A DNA stretch of 64,000 nucleotides from Bradyrhizobium frederickii (GTDB lineage: Bacteria; Pseudomonadota; Alphaproteobacteria; Rhizobiales; Xanthobacteraceae): positions 62,001 through 126,000 of the forward strand of contig NZ_SPQS01000019.1 in the NCBI RefSeq assembly GCF_004570865.1. Reading direction: 5' to 3'. The notes beneath the pieces were generated by a model. It was not told the origin of the DNA and searched no databases. It saw nothing but the letters and a program-made list of their open reading frames with translations. Each line of letters begins with the position of its first letter. The stretch's first letter is position 1. Positions 41,705 through 51,088 of this stretch are shown one piece after another. The position numbers and the translations under genes were made by a program.

Positions 41705-43327
41705 TCACGCCGCCGGCGCGCGCTCTTTCCGTCCCGGTACCGCCGCCAGCAGCTCGCGCGTATAGGCATGCTCCGGCGCGGCGAACAGCTGTGCCGTCGG
41801 CTTCAGCTCGACGATGGCGCCGCGCTGCATCACCGCGATGCGGTCGCAGATTTGGGCGGCGACGCGCAAGTCGTGGGTGATGAACAGCATGGAGAGGCCG
41901 AGGCGTGCCTTGAGGTCTTCGAGCAGCCTCAAGACTTGCGCCTGCACGGAGACGTCAAGTGCGGAGACGGCTTCATCCGCGACGATGATCTCCGGCTCGA
42001 GCGCCAGCGCGCGCGCAATGCCGATACGCTGGCGCTGGCCGCCGGAGAATTCGTGCGGATAGCGTTCGAGTGCACCGGCATCGAGGCCGACCATCTTGAG
42101 CAGGTCGCGGGCACGGTCGAAGGCGATCTTCGGATCGATACCGGCCGCGATCGGGCCGGCGGCGATGATGTGGCCGATCTTGCGGCGCGGATTGAGCGAG
42201 GCGAACGGATCCTGGAAGATCATCTGGATGCGATGGCGCTCGGCGCGCAGCGCCTTGCCGGAGAGGGAGGTGAGATCGGTCTCGCCGATCCGCACCGTGC
42301 CGCGATCAGCCTCGATCAGCCGCACCACGAGGCGTGCCACCGATGATTTTCCGGAGCCGGATTCTCCGACGAGGCCGAGCGTCTCGCCCTTGAGGATGTC
42401 GAAATTGACCGCGCGCGCGGCATCGACCCGGCGGTCCTCGCGAAACCACCCGCCTGATGTCACATAGGTCTTGTCCAGACCGATCACCTCGACCGCCCTG
42501 GCCTGACCGTCGAGGGGCTTGCGTGCCGGCGGATCCATCGAGGGGACGGCGGCGAGCAGCGCCTTGGTGTAGTCGTGCTGCGGCTCGTTGAAGACGGCAG
42601 AGGCGGGGCCTTCCTCCACCACCTTGCCATGGCGGAGCACCACGACCTGGTCGGCGATGTCGGCGACCACGCCGAAATCGTGCGTGATGAACATCACGGC
42701 CATGTTACGGTCGCGCTGGAGGTTGCGGATCAGCTTGAGAATCTGCGCCTGCGTGGTGACGTCGAGCGCGGTCGTCGGCTCGTCCGCAACCAGCACCGCG
42801 GGCTCGAGCGCGAGCGCCATCGCGATCATGGCGCGCTGCCGCTGGCCGCCGGAGAGCTGGTGCGGATAGGCGCGTACGATCCTTTCAGGGTCGGGCAAGC
42901 CGACCTCGCGCGCCAGCGCCAGCGCCTTGGCGCGCCGCTGCTTCGGCGTCAGCAGGCCGTGTGCCTCGAACATCTCCGCCATCTGGTCGCCGATCCGCAT
43001 CAGCGGGTTGAGCGCGGTCATCGGCTCCTGAAAGATCATCGCCAGCCGGCGGCCGCGCAGGTCGCGCCAGCCGTCGTCATCGAGCTTGAGCAGGTCGCGG
43101 CCTTCGAACTGGATCTCGCCGGCGGCGACAGACACCGTATCGGGCAACAGGCCCATCAGCGCATGCGCGCACATCGACTTGCCGGAGCCGGACTCGCCGA
43201 CGACGCAGACGATCTTGCCGGGACGCAAGTCCAGCGAGACGCCGTCGACCGCGAAGGGCCGCTCGGCGCCCTTCGGCAGCGCGATCCTGAGGTTCCTGAT
43301 GGAGACGGCAGGCGGGGCAATCAGCAT
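41705..43327 (-). CDS. dipeptide-type ABC transporter, fused double ATPase
   Basis: A 540-residue cytosolic ATPase in which two complete nucleotide-binding domains of the DppD and DppF type are fused. Domain one has Walker A GESGSGKSM, signature LSGGQRQRAMIAMAL, Walker B VLVADEPTTALD; domain two has GESGSGKSS, FSGGQRQRIGIARAL and IIVADEAVSALD. In domain two Ala replaces Pro in the DEP motif but the catalytic Glu is kept. Each domain ends in the oligopeptide-transporter C-terminal region (HDYTKALLAAVPS, HAYTRELLAAVPG). The ATG overlaps the permease stop codon by one base. It powers import by the DppB/DppC-like permeases next to it. Confidence 0.95.
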   Translation of the reverse strand: MLIAPPAVSIRNLRIALPKGAERPFAVDGVSLDLRPGKIVCVVGESGSGKSMCAHALMGLLPDTVSVAAGEIQFEGRDLLKLDDDGWRDLRGRRLAMIFQEPMTALNPLMRIGDQMAEMFEAHGLLTPKQRRAKALALAREVGLPDPERIVRAYPHQLSGGQRQRAMIAMALALEPAVLVADEPTTALDVTTQAQILKLIRNLQRDRNMAVMFITHDFGVVADIADQVVVLRHGKVVEEGPASAVFNEPQHDYTKALLAAVPSMDPPARKPLDGQARAVEVIGLDKTYVTSGGWFREDRRVDAARAVNFDILKGETLGLVGESGSGKSSVARLVVRLIEADRGTVRIGETDLTSLSGKALRAERHRIQMIFQDPFASLNPRRKIGHIIAAGPIAAGIDPKIAFDRARDLLKMVGLDAGALERYPHEFSGGQRQRIGIARALALEPEIIVADEAVSALDVSVQAQVLRLLEDLKARLGLSMLFITHDLRVAAQICDRIAVMQRGAIVELKPTAQLFAAPEHAYTRELLAAVPGRKERAPAA

Positions 43328-44166
43328 CAGCGTCCCTCCCGCGACAGGCGCGGATTGAGCGCGTCGTTGAGGCCTTCGCCGATCAGGTTCAGCCCGAGCA
43401 CGGAGATCAGGATGGCGATGCCGGGAAACACCGTGATCCACCACGCCTGGCGGATCACGGTGCGGCCGGCGCCGACCATGTAGCCCCAGGAGATCAGATT
43501 GGGATCGCCGAGGCCGAGGAAGGACAGCGAGGATTCCAGGAGAATCGCGGTCGCCACCATCAGCGAGGCCAGCACGATCACCGGCGACAGCGCGTTGGGC
43601 AGGATCTCGCGCAGGATGATCCAGGTGTTGCTCTGTCCGGTGACGATTGCCGCCTGGACATATTCGCGCGTGCGCAGCGACAGCACCTCGCCGCGCACGA
43701 GACGGGCGACCGGCGGCCAGCTCACCACCGCGATCGAGGCTACGATCGAGTAGATCGAAGGCTGCAGGATCGCGACCAGCACGATCGCGAGCGCGAAGCT
43801 CGGAATGGTCTGGAAGAACTCGGTGAAGCGCATCAGGGCGTCGTCGACCCTGCCGCCGAAATAGCCGGCCATCGCGCCGATGGGAATGCCGACGACCAGC
43901 GCGACCAGTGTCGAGACGAGACCGACCAATAGCGAGACACGTGCGCCGAAAATCATGCCGGCAAAGACGTCGCGGCCGAGCGCGTCGGTGCCGAGCGGCA
44001 CGGTCGAGAGCGTGAAGGGCGGCAGGAACGGCCGCTGCACCATGCGCCATGGCGAATTCGGAAACAGCATCGGTCCGAACAATGCGACGGAGATCGCGAG
44101 CAGGAGGATGACGAGCCCGATGACGCCACTCGGGCTCTTGAACATCGATTTCCAGAACTGTCTCAT
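43327..44166 (-). CDS. peptide-type ABC transporter permease, DppC-like
   Basis: A 279-residue inner-membrane permease with about six helices. The N-terminal OppC-type segment contains FKSPSGVIGLVILLLAISVALFGP, and LGTDALGRDVFAGMIFGARVSL is the classical DppC block. The ATPase-contact EAA loop is EYVQAAIVTGQSNTWIILREILPNALSPV. It overlaps dppB by four bases and the ATPase gene by one, so all three are translationally coupled. Confidence 0.95.
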   Translation of the reverse strand: MRQFWKSMFKSPSGVIGLVILLLAISVALFGPMLFPNSPWRMVQRPFLPPFTLSTVPLGTDALGRDVFAGMIFGARVSLLVGLVSTLVALVVGIPIGAMAGYFGGRVDDALMRFTEFFQTIPSFALAIVLVAILQPSIYSIVASIAVVSWPPVARLVRGEVLSLRTREYVQAAIVTGQSNTWIILREILPNALSPVIVLASLMVATAILLESSLSFLGLGDPNLISWGYMVGAGRTVIRQAWWITVFPGIAILISVLGLNLIGEGLNDALNPRLSREGR

Positions 44167-45134
44167 GAGGCGAATTCGATGCGCGGATCGACCAGCCGAT
44201 AGACGAGGTCGGTGATGAGGTTGAAGATCAGCACCATGGCGGAGCAGATCACGAACACGCCGAGCAGCAGATTGTAGTCGCGCTGGAGCAGGGCGTCGTA
44301 CATCAGCCGCCCGATGCCGGGCCAGGCGAACACGGTCTCGGTGATGACGGCGCCGCCGATCAGCGTGCCGGAATGCACGCCGGCGAGCGTCACCACCGGC
44401 AGCAGCGCATTGCGCAGCACGTGGCGGCGCTGGATCACGGCGTCGCCAAGGCCTTTCGCGCGCGCGGTCTTGACGAAATCGAGCCGCTTCACCTCCAGCA
44501 TCGAGGCGCGCGTCATGCGGGTGTAGGTCGCCATGAAGAACAGGCCGAGCGTCATCGCCGGCATGATCAGGTGCTTTGCGACGTCGACCGCGTGGGAAAA
44601 GCCGGTGAGGTTGGCGCCGACCGTCTCGTAGCCGAAGCTCGGCAACCAATCCATGGTGACCGAGAACAGCAGGATACCCATCAGCGCCACCCAGAAGATC
44701 GGCATGGCGTAGAAGATCAGCGCAAAGACGGTGATGGCGGTGTCGAGGAAGGTTCCGGCGAAGCGCGCGGCGAAGGTGCCGAAGACAATGCCGAGCATCA
44801 GCGAAATCGCAAACGCGGTCAGTGTCAGCAGCAGCGTCGCCGGCAGCCGCTCGCCGATCAGCTTTGCCACCGGCGCCTGCTGGCGGAAGGAGAAGCCGAG
44901 GTCGAGGCTGACCACGCCCTTGACGTAGATGAAGAGCTGCTCGGGCAGCGGCTTGTCGAGGCCGAACTTTTCCCGGAGCTGCTTGACGAAGACCTGATCG
45001 CTGGCGCCGGCCTCGCCCGCCATCACGATTGCGGGGTCGCCGGGCGCGAGCCGGATCAGGAAGAAATTGAGGACGACGATCGCGAGCAGGACGATCACGC
45101 CCTTGAGGACACGCTGGGAGATGAAGGAGAGCAT
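44163..45134 (-). CDS. peptide-type ABC transporter permease, DppB-like
   Basis: A 323-residue inner-membrane permease. MLSFISQRVLKGVIVLLAIVVLNFFLIRLAPGDPA is the typical DppB/OppB N-terminus with the first helix. The EAA loop is DFVKTARAKGLGDAVIQRRHVLRNALLPVVT, and ITETVFAWPGIGRLMYDAL is the late family block. It is first of the three coupled transporter genes. The substrate-binding protein gene lies about 200 nt upstream, separated by a family C repeat. Confidence 0.95.
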   Translation of the reverse strand: MLSFISQRVLKGVIVLLAIVVLNFFLIRLAPGDPAIVMAGEAGASDQVFVKQLREKFGLDKPLPEQLFIYVKGVVSLDLGFSFRQQAPVAKLIGERLPATLLLTLTAFAISLMLGIVFGTFAARFAGTFLDTAITVFALIFYAMPIFWVALMGILLFSVTMDWLPSFGYETVGANLTGFSHAVDVAKHLIMPAMTLGLFFMATYTRMTRASMLEVKRLDFVKTARAKGLGDAVIQRRHVLRNALLPVVTLAGVHSGTLIGGAVITETVFAWPGIGRLMYDALLQRDYNLLLGVFVICSAMVLIFNLITDLVYRLVDPRIEFAS

Positions 45135-45184
45135 TTTAAACGGTCATATCTTGGAGCGTGATCTGAAGCCACGTTGACGGTGCG

Positions 45185-45324
45185 CCCCCTCGCCCCGCTC
45201 TTGCGGGGAGAGGGTTGGGGTGAGGGGCTTCTCTCCACACGTGGGAATGCCGATGGACCGGTACCCCCTCACCCGAATATGCGCTTCGCGCACATTCGAC
45301 CTCTCCCCGCAAGCGGGGAGAGGT
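45185..45324. repeat. dispersed repeat, family C, copy 3
   Basis: Bounded by CCCTCGCCCCGCTCTTGCGGGGAGAGG and CCTCTCCCCGCAAGCGGGGAGAGG, with an inner hairpin ATGCGCTTCGCGCACATTC. It lies inside the transporter operon, between the binding-protein stop codon and the dppB-like start, so it may act as an RNA hairpin that adjusts expression of the permeases. Confidence 0.8.
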
Positions 45325-45338
45325 GAAAAGAGCAGGGC

Positions 45339-46889
45339 TCACTTGTCGAGCCATGCGTCCTTGAAGCCGTCATTGACCCCGATCCCCGTGGTGATCAGGT
45401 TCTTGACCTTGCAGCGCGTGATGGTCGGGAATTGCAGCTCGAGCATCCAGGCCACCGGCACGTCCTCGACCAGGATCTTCTGCGCCTTCTCGTAGATCTC
45501 CTTGCGCTTGGAATCGGGGGTGGCGACCGCGCCGTCGGCGAACAGCTTGTCGATCTCCGGGTTGGAATAGCCTTCGACGTTGTTGAAGACCTGGCCCTTG
45601 GCGATGTTGCTGGAGATGTAGTTGCGGCCGACCCCGAGCGCGGGATCGCCGTACTGATAGAGATAGGTGAAGGCGATGTCGTAGTCCCAGTCGCCGATCT
45701 TCTGGTTGCCGCCGGCAACGTCGGTGGCGATGGTCTCGATGGTCATGCCGACGTCCTGGAGGTTCTGCTTCACGGCTTCACCCCAGCGCTGCCAGGTCTC
45801 GCCATAGGCGAGCGGCAGCAGGCGGATCTTCTCGCCCTTGTAGCCGGCTTCCTTCAGCAGCGCCTTGGCCTTGGCCGGATCGTACGGATATTTCTTCACG
45901 TCATCGGTGTAATATTTGATGGTCGAGGCCGAGGGGCCGGTCGCGACCTTGCCGAGCCCGTTCCAGATCACGTCCTTGGCGAAATCGCGGTCGATCGCAA
46001 ACATGATCGCCTGCCGCACCCGCTTGTCGGCGAGCGGACCCTGACGGTTGTTGAGCCACAGCCAGGCCAGCGGCGAGAAGAACTCCCAGCCGGCGCCGGT
46101 GACGCAGGTGTCCTTCAGCTTGGACAGCCGCGGCACGTCGAAATTCTCGACCGAGCCGCCGGGCAGCACGTCGACCTTGCCGGTCTCATACGCCACCGAG
46201 CGCGCCGCGGCGTCGGGAATGATCTGCCAGTAGATCTCGTCGAGATAGGGCTTGCCCTTCTCGTAATAATTGGGGTTCTTGACCAGGCGGATGAACGAGC
46301 CCTTCTGCCATTCCCTGAACATGAAGGGGCCGGTGCCGATGGGCGCGTTGTTGTAGGCGTTGGTCTTCCAGTCGGTGCCTTCATAGAGATGCTTCGGCAC
46401 CATCGGCATCGAGCCGACTTCGAAGATGCCGAGGAACGGGCCGAACGGCTGCTTCAGCGTGAACACCACCGTGTGATCGTCGGGCGCTTCGACCTTGTCG
46501 ACCTGCGCCAGATTGGTGCGGGCGCGCGCATGCGTCTGCTTCAGCATCTCGATCGAGAACAGCACGTCCGCCGCGGTAAAGGGCTTGCCGTCATGCCAGG
46601 TCACACCCTTCCTGAGCTTGAAGGTGTAGGTCTTGGCGTCCTCGCTGACGCTCCAGCTCTCGGCGAGCTCCGGCTGGGGCTCGAGCTTGGGGCTGTAGCG
46701 CAGCAACCCCTCGAAGATGTTGCCCGACACCATCTGGGTCGGACCGTTCTGCACCTGTGCCAGCATCAGGCCGGGCGGCTCGGGCTGGATCACGGCATTG
46801 ATCACACCGCCTGTCTTCGGCTCTTGCGCCAGAGCCGGGGCCGCAAGGCCGCAAGCCAGGAGGAGACCAAGCAATACTCGTTTTGGCAT
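45339..46889 (-). CDS. peptide-type ABC transporter substrate-binding protein
   Basis: A 516-residue periplasmic binding protein of solute-binding family 5 (OppA/DppA/NikA type). The signal peptide MPKRVLLGLLLACGLAAPALA has no lipobox cysteine. GGVINAVIQPEPPG opens the mature part. SWSVSEDAKTYTFKLRKGVTWHDGKPFTAADVLFS is the family signature. The C-terminal domain carries GEKIRLLPLAYG and YEKAQKILVEDVPVAWM. Substrates of the family range from peptides to nickel, sugars and opines; this one is not identified. It heads the four-gene import operon. Confidence 0.95.
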   Translation of the reverse strand: MPKRVLLGLLLACGLAAPALAQEPKTGGVINAVIQPEPPGLMLAQVQNGPTQMVSGNIFEGLLRYSPKLEPQPELAESWSVSEDAKTYTFKLRKGVTWHDGKPFTAADVLFSIEMLKQTHARARTNLAQVDKVEAPDDHTVVFTLKQPFGPFLGIFEVGSMPMVPKHLYEGTDWKTNAYNNAPIGTGPFMFREWQKGSFIRLVKNPNYYEKGKPYLDEIYWQIIPDAAARSVAYETGKVDVLPGGSVENFDVPRLSKLKDTCVTGAGWEFFSPLAWLWLNNRQGPLADKRVRQAIMFAIDRDFAKDVIWNGLGKVATGPSASTIKYYTDDVKKYPYDPAKAKALLKEAGYKGEKIRLLPLAYGETWQRWGEAVKQNLQDVGMTIETIATDVAGGNQKIGDWDYDIAFTYLYQYGDPALGVGRNYISSNIAKGQVFNNVEGYSNPEIDKLFADGAVATPDSKRKEIYEKAQKILVEDVPVAWMLELQFPTITRCKVKNLITTGIGVNDGFKDAWLDK

Positions 46890-47172
46890 ATCGCAACTTT
46901 CTCAAGCGAGGCCGGCCGAAAACGCTTCGCAACGTCCTCGCGCGCAAAGCGACGGCCGGCCCATCCCAGTCCCCATCCGATATCGAGGCTCACATAGTCT
47001 CGTTCGGCGCCGCAAGATGAAAGTCTCGACAGCATCAGCACAAAAAATGTACAGCGCGTCCTGTTTTCCCCGTAGGCCTTCGCGCACGGAGCAATCAGGA
47101 GGCTTCGGTCGTGTCGAGAGTCTTGCGGAGGCGGTGCACAAGCTTGCGCCTGCGACCAAAAGCATCAGGCCG

Positions 47173-47484
47173 TCATGATGCGCTGAGCGCCCGTCGCAAT
47201 TCGTCGAGCGCCTCTGCGAGCTGCTCGCGGTGTGCGATATCGTCCTTGGGTATGCCGGCGACGCTGCCGGCGAGCTCACGCAGGATTCCGGCGAGAAGGC
47301 CGAAATTGATGTGCAGGTGCACCGATTTGCGCTCGTCGGCAGCGCCCGGATGCTGCAGCGTCAGCGCAACGCCGCTGCCGTCGAGCCGCGCCTCGAAGCG
47401 CGACGAATGCTCGAAAGTGCCGACATAGAACTTGTCGGGATATTCGAGCGCGACCTCTGCCTTGTCGGGAACCATTCTGGACAT
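47173..47484 (-). CDS. conserved small cytosolic protein of unknown function
   Basis: A 103-residue protein. MSRMVPDKAEVALEYPDKFYVGTFEH begins a mixed alpha/beta sequence; SVHLHINFGLLAGILRELAGSVAGIPKDD is the most conserved-looking part, and the C-terminus is helical and charged. No signal or membrane helix. I recognise no domain. It is oriented away from the Irr-like gene. Confidence 0.68.
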   Translation of the reverse strand: MSRMVPDKAEVALEYPDKFYVGTFEHSSRFEARLDGSGVALTLQHPGAADERKSVHLHINFGLLAGILRELAGSVAGIPKDDIAHREQLAEALDELRRALSAS

Positions 47485-47664
47485 ATGAGCCTCATCGATA
47501 CCGGCCGATCCTGGCCGGGAATGGACCGGGCCGCCTTGCGATAGGTCAGAGGCAGCCTGCGCATTTGATCTGGCTCAAAGTCGGGCCACCGCTTTTGCGA
47601 TCCAATAGCAACTGGCGGAAGGCAGGCGCTGCCTGTCCTGCTTCCTTGAGCCGTGAGACGATCG

Positions 47665-48150
47665 ATGGACATCCAGGCCACCCATATCCCGGCGTTTGAC
47701 GATAACGGAGCTGATGCCGCCAGCCTCGAGCCACCGCCGGATGAGGGCGTGCAGCGCTGCCTGCAATTGCTCGGCAATGCCGGCCTGCGCCCGACGCGCC
47801 AGCGTCTCGCGCTCGGCCAGTTGCTGTTCCTGGGCGGCCACCGTCACGTCACCGCCGAGAGCCTTTATGAAGAGGCGATGGCGGCGAACGCGTATCTGTC
47901 GCTCGCGACCGTCTACAACACGCTGAACCAGTTCACCGAGGCCGGCCTGCTGCGCCGGATTGCGGCCGACGGCATCAAGTCGTTCTTCGACACCGACACG
48001 TCGGTCCATCCGCACTTCTACCTCGAAGGCGAGGATGTACTGGTCGATGTTGCCGACGGCCTCGCTTTCACCAAGATCCCCGAGGCGCTTCCCGGCCACG
48101 AGATCGCGCGGTTCGACGTCATCGTCCATCTGCGCCGCAAGCCAACCTAG
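47665..48150 (+). CDS. Fur-family regulator, Irr-like paralogue
   Basis: A 161-residue regulator with the Irr pattern: GLRPTRQRLALGQLLFLGGHRHVTAESLYEEA and LSLATVYNTLNQFTEAGLLRRI form the winged helix, and SFFDTDTSVHPHFYLEGEDVLVDV the metal/heme-sensing region. Irr of Bradyrhizobium japonicum is degraded when heme binds its N-terminal CP-type heme regulatory motif and an HHH motif. Here there is no Cys-Pro pair near the N-terminus and HHH is replaced by HPH. The protein is therefore probably a stable or differently controlled Irr homologue that still binds iron-control boxes. ATG 47665 was preferred; GTG 47653 is possible. Confidence 0.88.
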   Translation: MDIQATHIPAFDDNGADAASLEPPPDEGVQRCLQLLGNAGLRPTRQRLALGQLLFLGGHRHVTAESLYEEAMAANAYLSLATVYNTLNQFTEAGLLRRIAADGIKSFFDTDTSVHPHFYLEGEDVLVDVADGLAFTKIPEALPGHEIARFDVIVHLRRKPT

Positions 48151-48257
48151 CGCCGCCGCGTCACGCCTCCCTGGCGCCGGTCACTCTAGCCTAGGTGCAG
48201 CACCGAGACGCCCGCCTTTGGCGGGCCGTCAGGATGAGGACGGAGAACGACGACCGA

Positions 48258-48482
48258 CTAGCCGCCGCGCGATTCAACGACCTTGCGGCAGGACTCCGAG
48301 AGCTTCGACTTGTTCTCGCGCAGGCAGGCGTTCATCTGCGGCGGCTTGCCGACATGTTCGGCGCAGAATTTGCCGGCGTCGCCGCGGCAGGCCATCTGCT
48401 CCTGGACCGACGGACCGGATTGCGCGGCAGCGGGCAGGGCGGTGGCAGCGAGCAGCAGCGCGGCAAGAACCGAAATCTTCAT
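48258..48482 (-). CDS. small secreted cysteine-rich repeat protein
   Basis: A 74-residue protein with a signal peptide (KISVLAALLLAATALPAAAQ). The mature 54 residues carry four cysteines in MACRGDAGKFCAEHVGKP and NACLRENKSKLSESCRKVV, the pattern of the Golgi-apparatus-protein-1-type cysteine-rich repeat often found in small alphaproteobacterial exported proteins. The two pairs would form disulfides in the periplasm. The function is unknown. Confidence 0.8.
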   Translation of the reverse strand: MKISVLAALLLAATALPAAAQSGPSVQEQMACRGDAGKFCAEHVGKPPQMNACLRENKSKLSESCRKVVESRGG

Positions 48483-48715
48483 AAAGCACCTCTTTGGAAT
48501 TCTCGTTGGTCCCGACCGGGATCAACCGGGCCGGACCATCCCGCAAAGGCCGGGCGCCGGTCCATGCCATGTTCATGGTACCGGCAAGCCCTCCCGGCCG
48601 CGGTACCCCCATCTTCATGGCATGTATTCGCGCGCCGTCTTTTGCCATTCAGCTGCACCTCGGCTGCGAAACCGGTGATTGCATCGGGACGCCGAACGGG
48701 AAGCAGGAGAGCAGA

Positions 48716-49006
48716 ATGTCGAAGAGAGCTGGAGCGCTGAGCGCGGGGCTGACGGTCGTGGCGCTCGCGGGCGCGGCGATGGTGTCGCTGGGCACGAGCC
48801 CGGCGCAGGCGGTGGTCTATTGCAAGACGGTCGGCGTGCCCAAGGGCTGCGTGGTACGGCCGACGGCGGCGGTGGTGGTGGCGCCCGGTGCGCCGGTCGC
48901 CGCGGCGGCGGTCGCAACGCCCGGCGTCGGCGCGCCCGGTGTCGGCGTGCGCGCGGGAACGCCGATGAATCGCGGCGGCCCGGTCAACCGCGTCGGCGTG
49001 CGCTGA
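48716..49006 (+). CDS. small secreted Ala/Val/Gly-rich protein
   Basis: A 96-residue protein with a signal peptide (LSAGLTVVALAGAAMVSLGTSPAQA). The mature part starts VVYCKTVGVPKGCVVRP, with a conserved pair of cysteines, followed by a low-complexity Val/Ala/Pro/Gly tail ending MNRGGPVNRVGVR. I recall proteins with the same VVYC-VGVPKGC start in Bradyrhizobium; no function is known. GCAGGAGAGCAG upstream supplies a ribosome site for ATG 48716. Confidence 0.72.
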   Translation: MSKRAGALSAGLTVVALAGAAMVSLGTSPAQAVVYCKTVGVPKGCVVRPTAAVVVAPGAPVAAAAVATPGVGAPGVGVRAGTPMNRGGPVNRVGVR

Positions 49007-49046
49007 TATTTCCATTGAATTGATTGCATTGCTTCGGGCCAACGGA

Positions 49047-49081
49047 GCCTGCGGACGAACACCCCCCGTCCTCCGCAGGCG
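49047..49081 (+). terminator. hairpin after the small secreted protein gene
   Basis: GCCTGCGGA and TCCGCAGGC pair as a 9-bp perfect stem around a 17-nt loop. No T tract follows, so termination is possible but unproven. Confidence 0.4.
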
Positions 49082-49138
49082 AATTTCCCGGCCCGTCCCC
49101 TCTCTCCGTGCGCCCCACACGTTCGGGGAGGGGGCCTT

Positions 49139-51088
49139 TCAGCCCGCCGCCATGTCGCTGTCGGGAAAACGCTGCGGCAATTGCAGCCGCACGCGCGTGC
49201 CGGAAGAATCCGAACTCAGATCGAGCACGGCGCCGCAGCGCGCGGCGCGGCTTTTCATGTTGCGCAGGCCGCGCGCGGTCTGGCCGTTGCGAGCGGCCTC
49301 GCCATTGCCGGCCGGCGCGAAGCCGTGGCCGTCGTCGGTCACGCTGATCACGCCGTACGGTCCCCGGCCTGCGTCGAACGTGTCGATGGTGACCGCGATG
49401 CGGCGCGCCTGCGCGTGCTTGACCGCATTGGTCACGGCCTCGTCGAGGATGCGCACGATCTGGATGACGTGCCATGGCCGCAGTTCAGGATGCAGCGGCA
49501 CGCCTTGCGGCGTCGCCACGCGCCAGTCGAGCGTGATGTCGTGCGGTCGCAATTGCGCCGTCGTGCGCTCGCGCCAGGAGCCGAGGGCGAGCATCAGGTC
49601 GCCGCCGATGTCGTCCATGGAATCGATGACGAGACGCAGATCCTTCAACGCGGCACGGGCCGCATCGGTGATCATCGCGCCCTCATGGCCACGCTCGGAG
49701 AGCGCGACGATGCTGACGAGCTGGCCGCCGAGGCCGTCATGCAGGTCGCGCATCAGGCGCGTACGCTCGTTGGCGAGCGCGGCGGCGCGGGCGCGCTCCT
49801 CCTCGCGGGCAAAGCTCGCCTTCAGCCGTTCCTCGGCCTCGCGCACGCGCGTCACGAGCTGGCCGGCAAAGCTGTCGACCTGGTTCAAGGCGCGGGCGAA
49901 GCGCCAGGTCAGCCCGGCGCCGATCGCGACCAGCATTGCCGAATAGGACAGGCGCGAGACGAAGATGCGGTCGTTGGACACGATCTCGAGCACCGTGAGC
50001 ATGTCCTGGATCCAGCAGGTCAGCACGATGGTGACGGCGCATCCGATCGTGAAGCTCGCCGCGTCCTGCCGCCGCAGCACGGCTGTTGCCGTGATGCAAG
50101 CCATCAGGACCAGGCAAAGCCCGACCGTCGGAATGCCGAGCACCAGGAAAAGGATGCGCGGCAGCGGCGGGCCCCCGATCAGCCCGACCACGAACACGAC
50201 GATTCCGGGCACGAACAGCAGCGTGCCGTAGCGCGGCCAGCGCCAGCCGAAGAACAGCACGCCGAACACGACGATCAGCGCGCTCTCGATCGGCGCGGAG
50301 GCCAGCAGCACGGCGGCAAGCCGCGACGTGGCGGCCGGCGGCACCGGCGGCGGCGCGAACGCCTGCACCACGCCGAGCACCATCGCCGCGGCCAGCACGC
50401 CGTAGACCGGCTCATGACGCCGCATCAGCCACATGATTGCGAGGATGACGGCGAGGATCGCCTGCCAGGCCGAGAACACCACCGGCAGCGTGACGAACAG
50501 CAGCGTGCGCGTCTCATAGGCCGGGCGCAAGGCGACGTCCGGGCCGACATAGACGGTATCGAGAAAGCCCTTGAGCGGTCCCCACACGAACAGCCGTACA
50601 GTGATCTCGTTGCCGCCCTCGCGCAGCAGCGAAGCGGGAATGGCCGCGATCTGCGGCGTGTTGCGGTCGGGCCGGTTGGCATTGGCGTCGCGCCGGGAGT
50701 CGAGCACGACGACGCCGTTGACGGCGACCTCCACCGCGTTGCTGAAGCGCGGCAGATAGACCGACCAGCCCGAGGCCGCATCGCCGCCGGGGAACGTGAA
50801 GGCGCCGGTGTAGAACGGCGGGTCGGCCAGGGAGTAGCGCGACGACGTGAAATGCGGCAGCGTCACGGGGCGGATCAGGCCGTCTTCCCGCGCCGAAAAA
50901 TCGCTCAACGCGAAGTCTTCGGGATCGCTCGGCTGCAGCTGCCGAAGCCCGAGGATGGTGACGATCGCGATCAGGGCCTGAAGCAGCAGATAGGGCACGA
51001 GGCGGGAGGCCAGCAGCCGGCGCCGCGCGGGTTTGGCCGCTGCCTTCGTCGGTGCCTTCGTAGGTGCTTTGGCCGCGATCTCGCTCAC
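49139..51088 (-). CDS. sensor histidine kinase with multi-helix membrane domain
   Basis: A 649-residue kinase. An N-terminal helix (about residues 28-48) is followed by a periplasmic beta-rich domain of about 160 residues (FPGGDAASGWSVYLPRFSNAVEVAVNG), then seven predicted helices (about 195-400), as in 7TMR-type receptors. The cytosolic part holds a coiled segment and the HisKA_3 motif LMRDLHDGLGGQLVSIVALS, then the ATPase domain (LDEAVTNAVKHAQA, SVTDDGHGFAPAG). ATG 51088 overlaps the response-regulator stop codon as ATGA, so kinase and regulator are translated together. The ligand is unknown. Confidence 0.92.
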   Translation of the reverse strand: MSEIAAKAPTKAPTKAAAKPARRRLLASRLVPYLLLQALIAIVTILGLRQLQPSDPEDFALSDFSAREDGLIRPVTLPHFTSSRYSLADPPFYTGAFTFPGGDAASGWSVYLPRFSNAVEVAVNGVVVLDSRRDANANRPDRNTPQIAAIPASLLREGGNEITVRLFVWGPLKGFLDTVYVGPDVALRPAYETRTLLFVTLPVVFSAWQAILAVILAIMWLMRRHEPVYGVLAAAMVLGVVQAFAPPPVPPAATSRLAAVLLASAPIESALIVVFGVLFFGWRWPRYGTLLFVPGIVVFVVGLIGGPPLPRILFLVLGIPTVGLCLVLMACITATAVLRRQDAASFTIGCAVTIVLTCWIQDMLTVLEIVSNDRIFVSRLSYSAMLVAIGAGLTWRFARALNQVDSFAGQLVTRVREAEERLKASFAREEERARAAALANERTRLMRDLHDGLGGQLVSIVALSERGHEGAMITDAARAALKDLRLVIDSMDDIGGDLMLALGSWRERTTAQLRPHDITLDWRVATPQGVPLHPELRPWHVIQIVRILDEAVTNAVKHAQARRIAVTIDTFDAGRGPYGVISVTDDGHGFAPAGNGEAARNGQTARGLRNMKSRAARCGAVLDLSSDSSGTRVRLQLPQRFPDSDMAAG

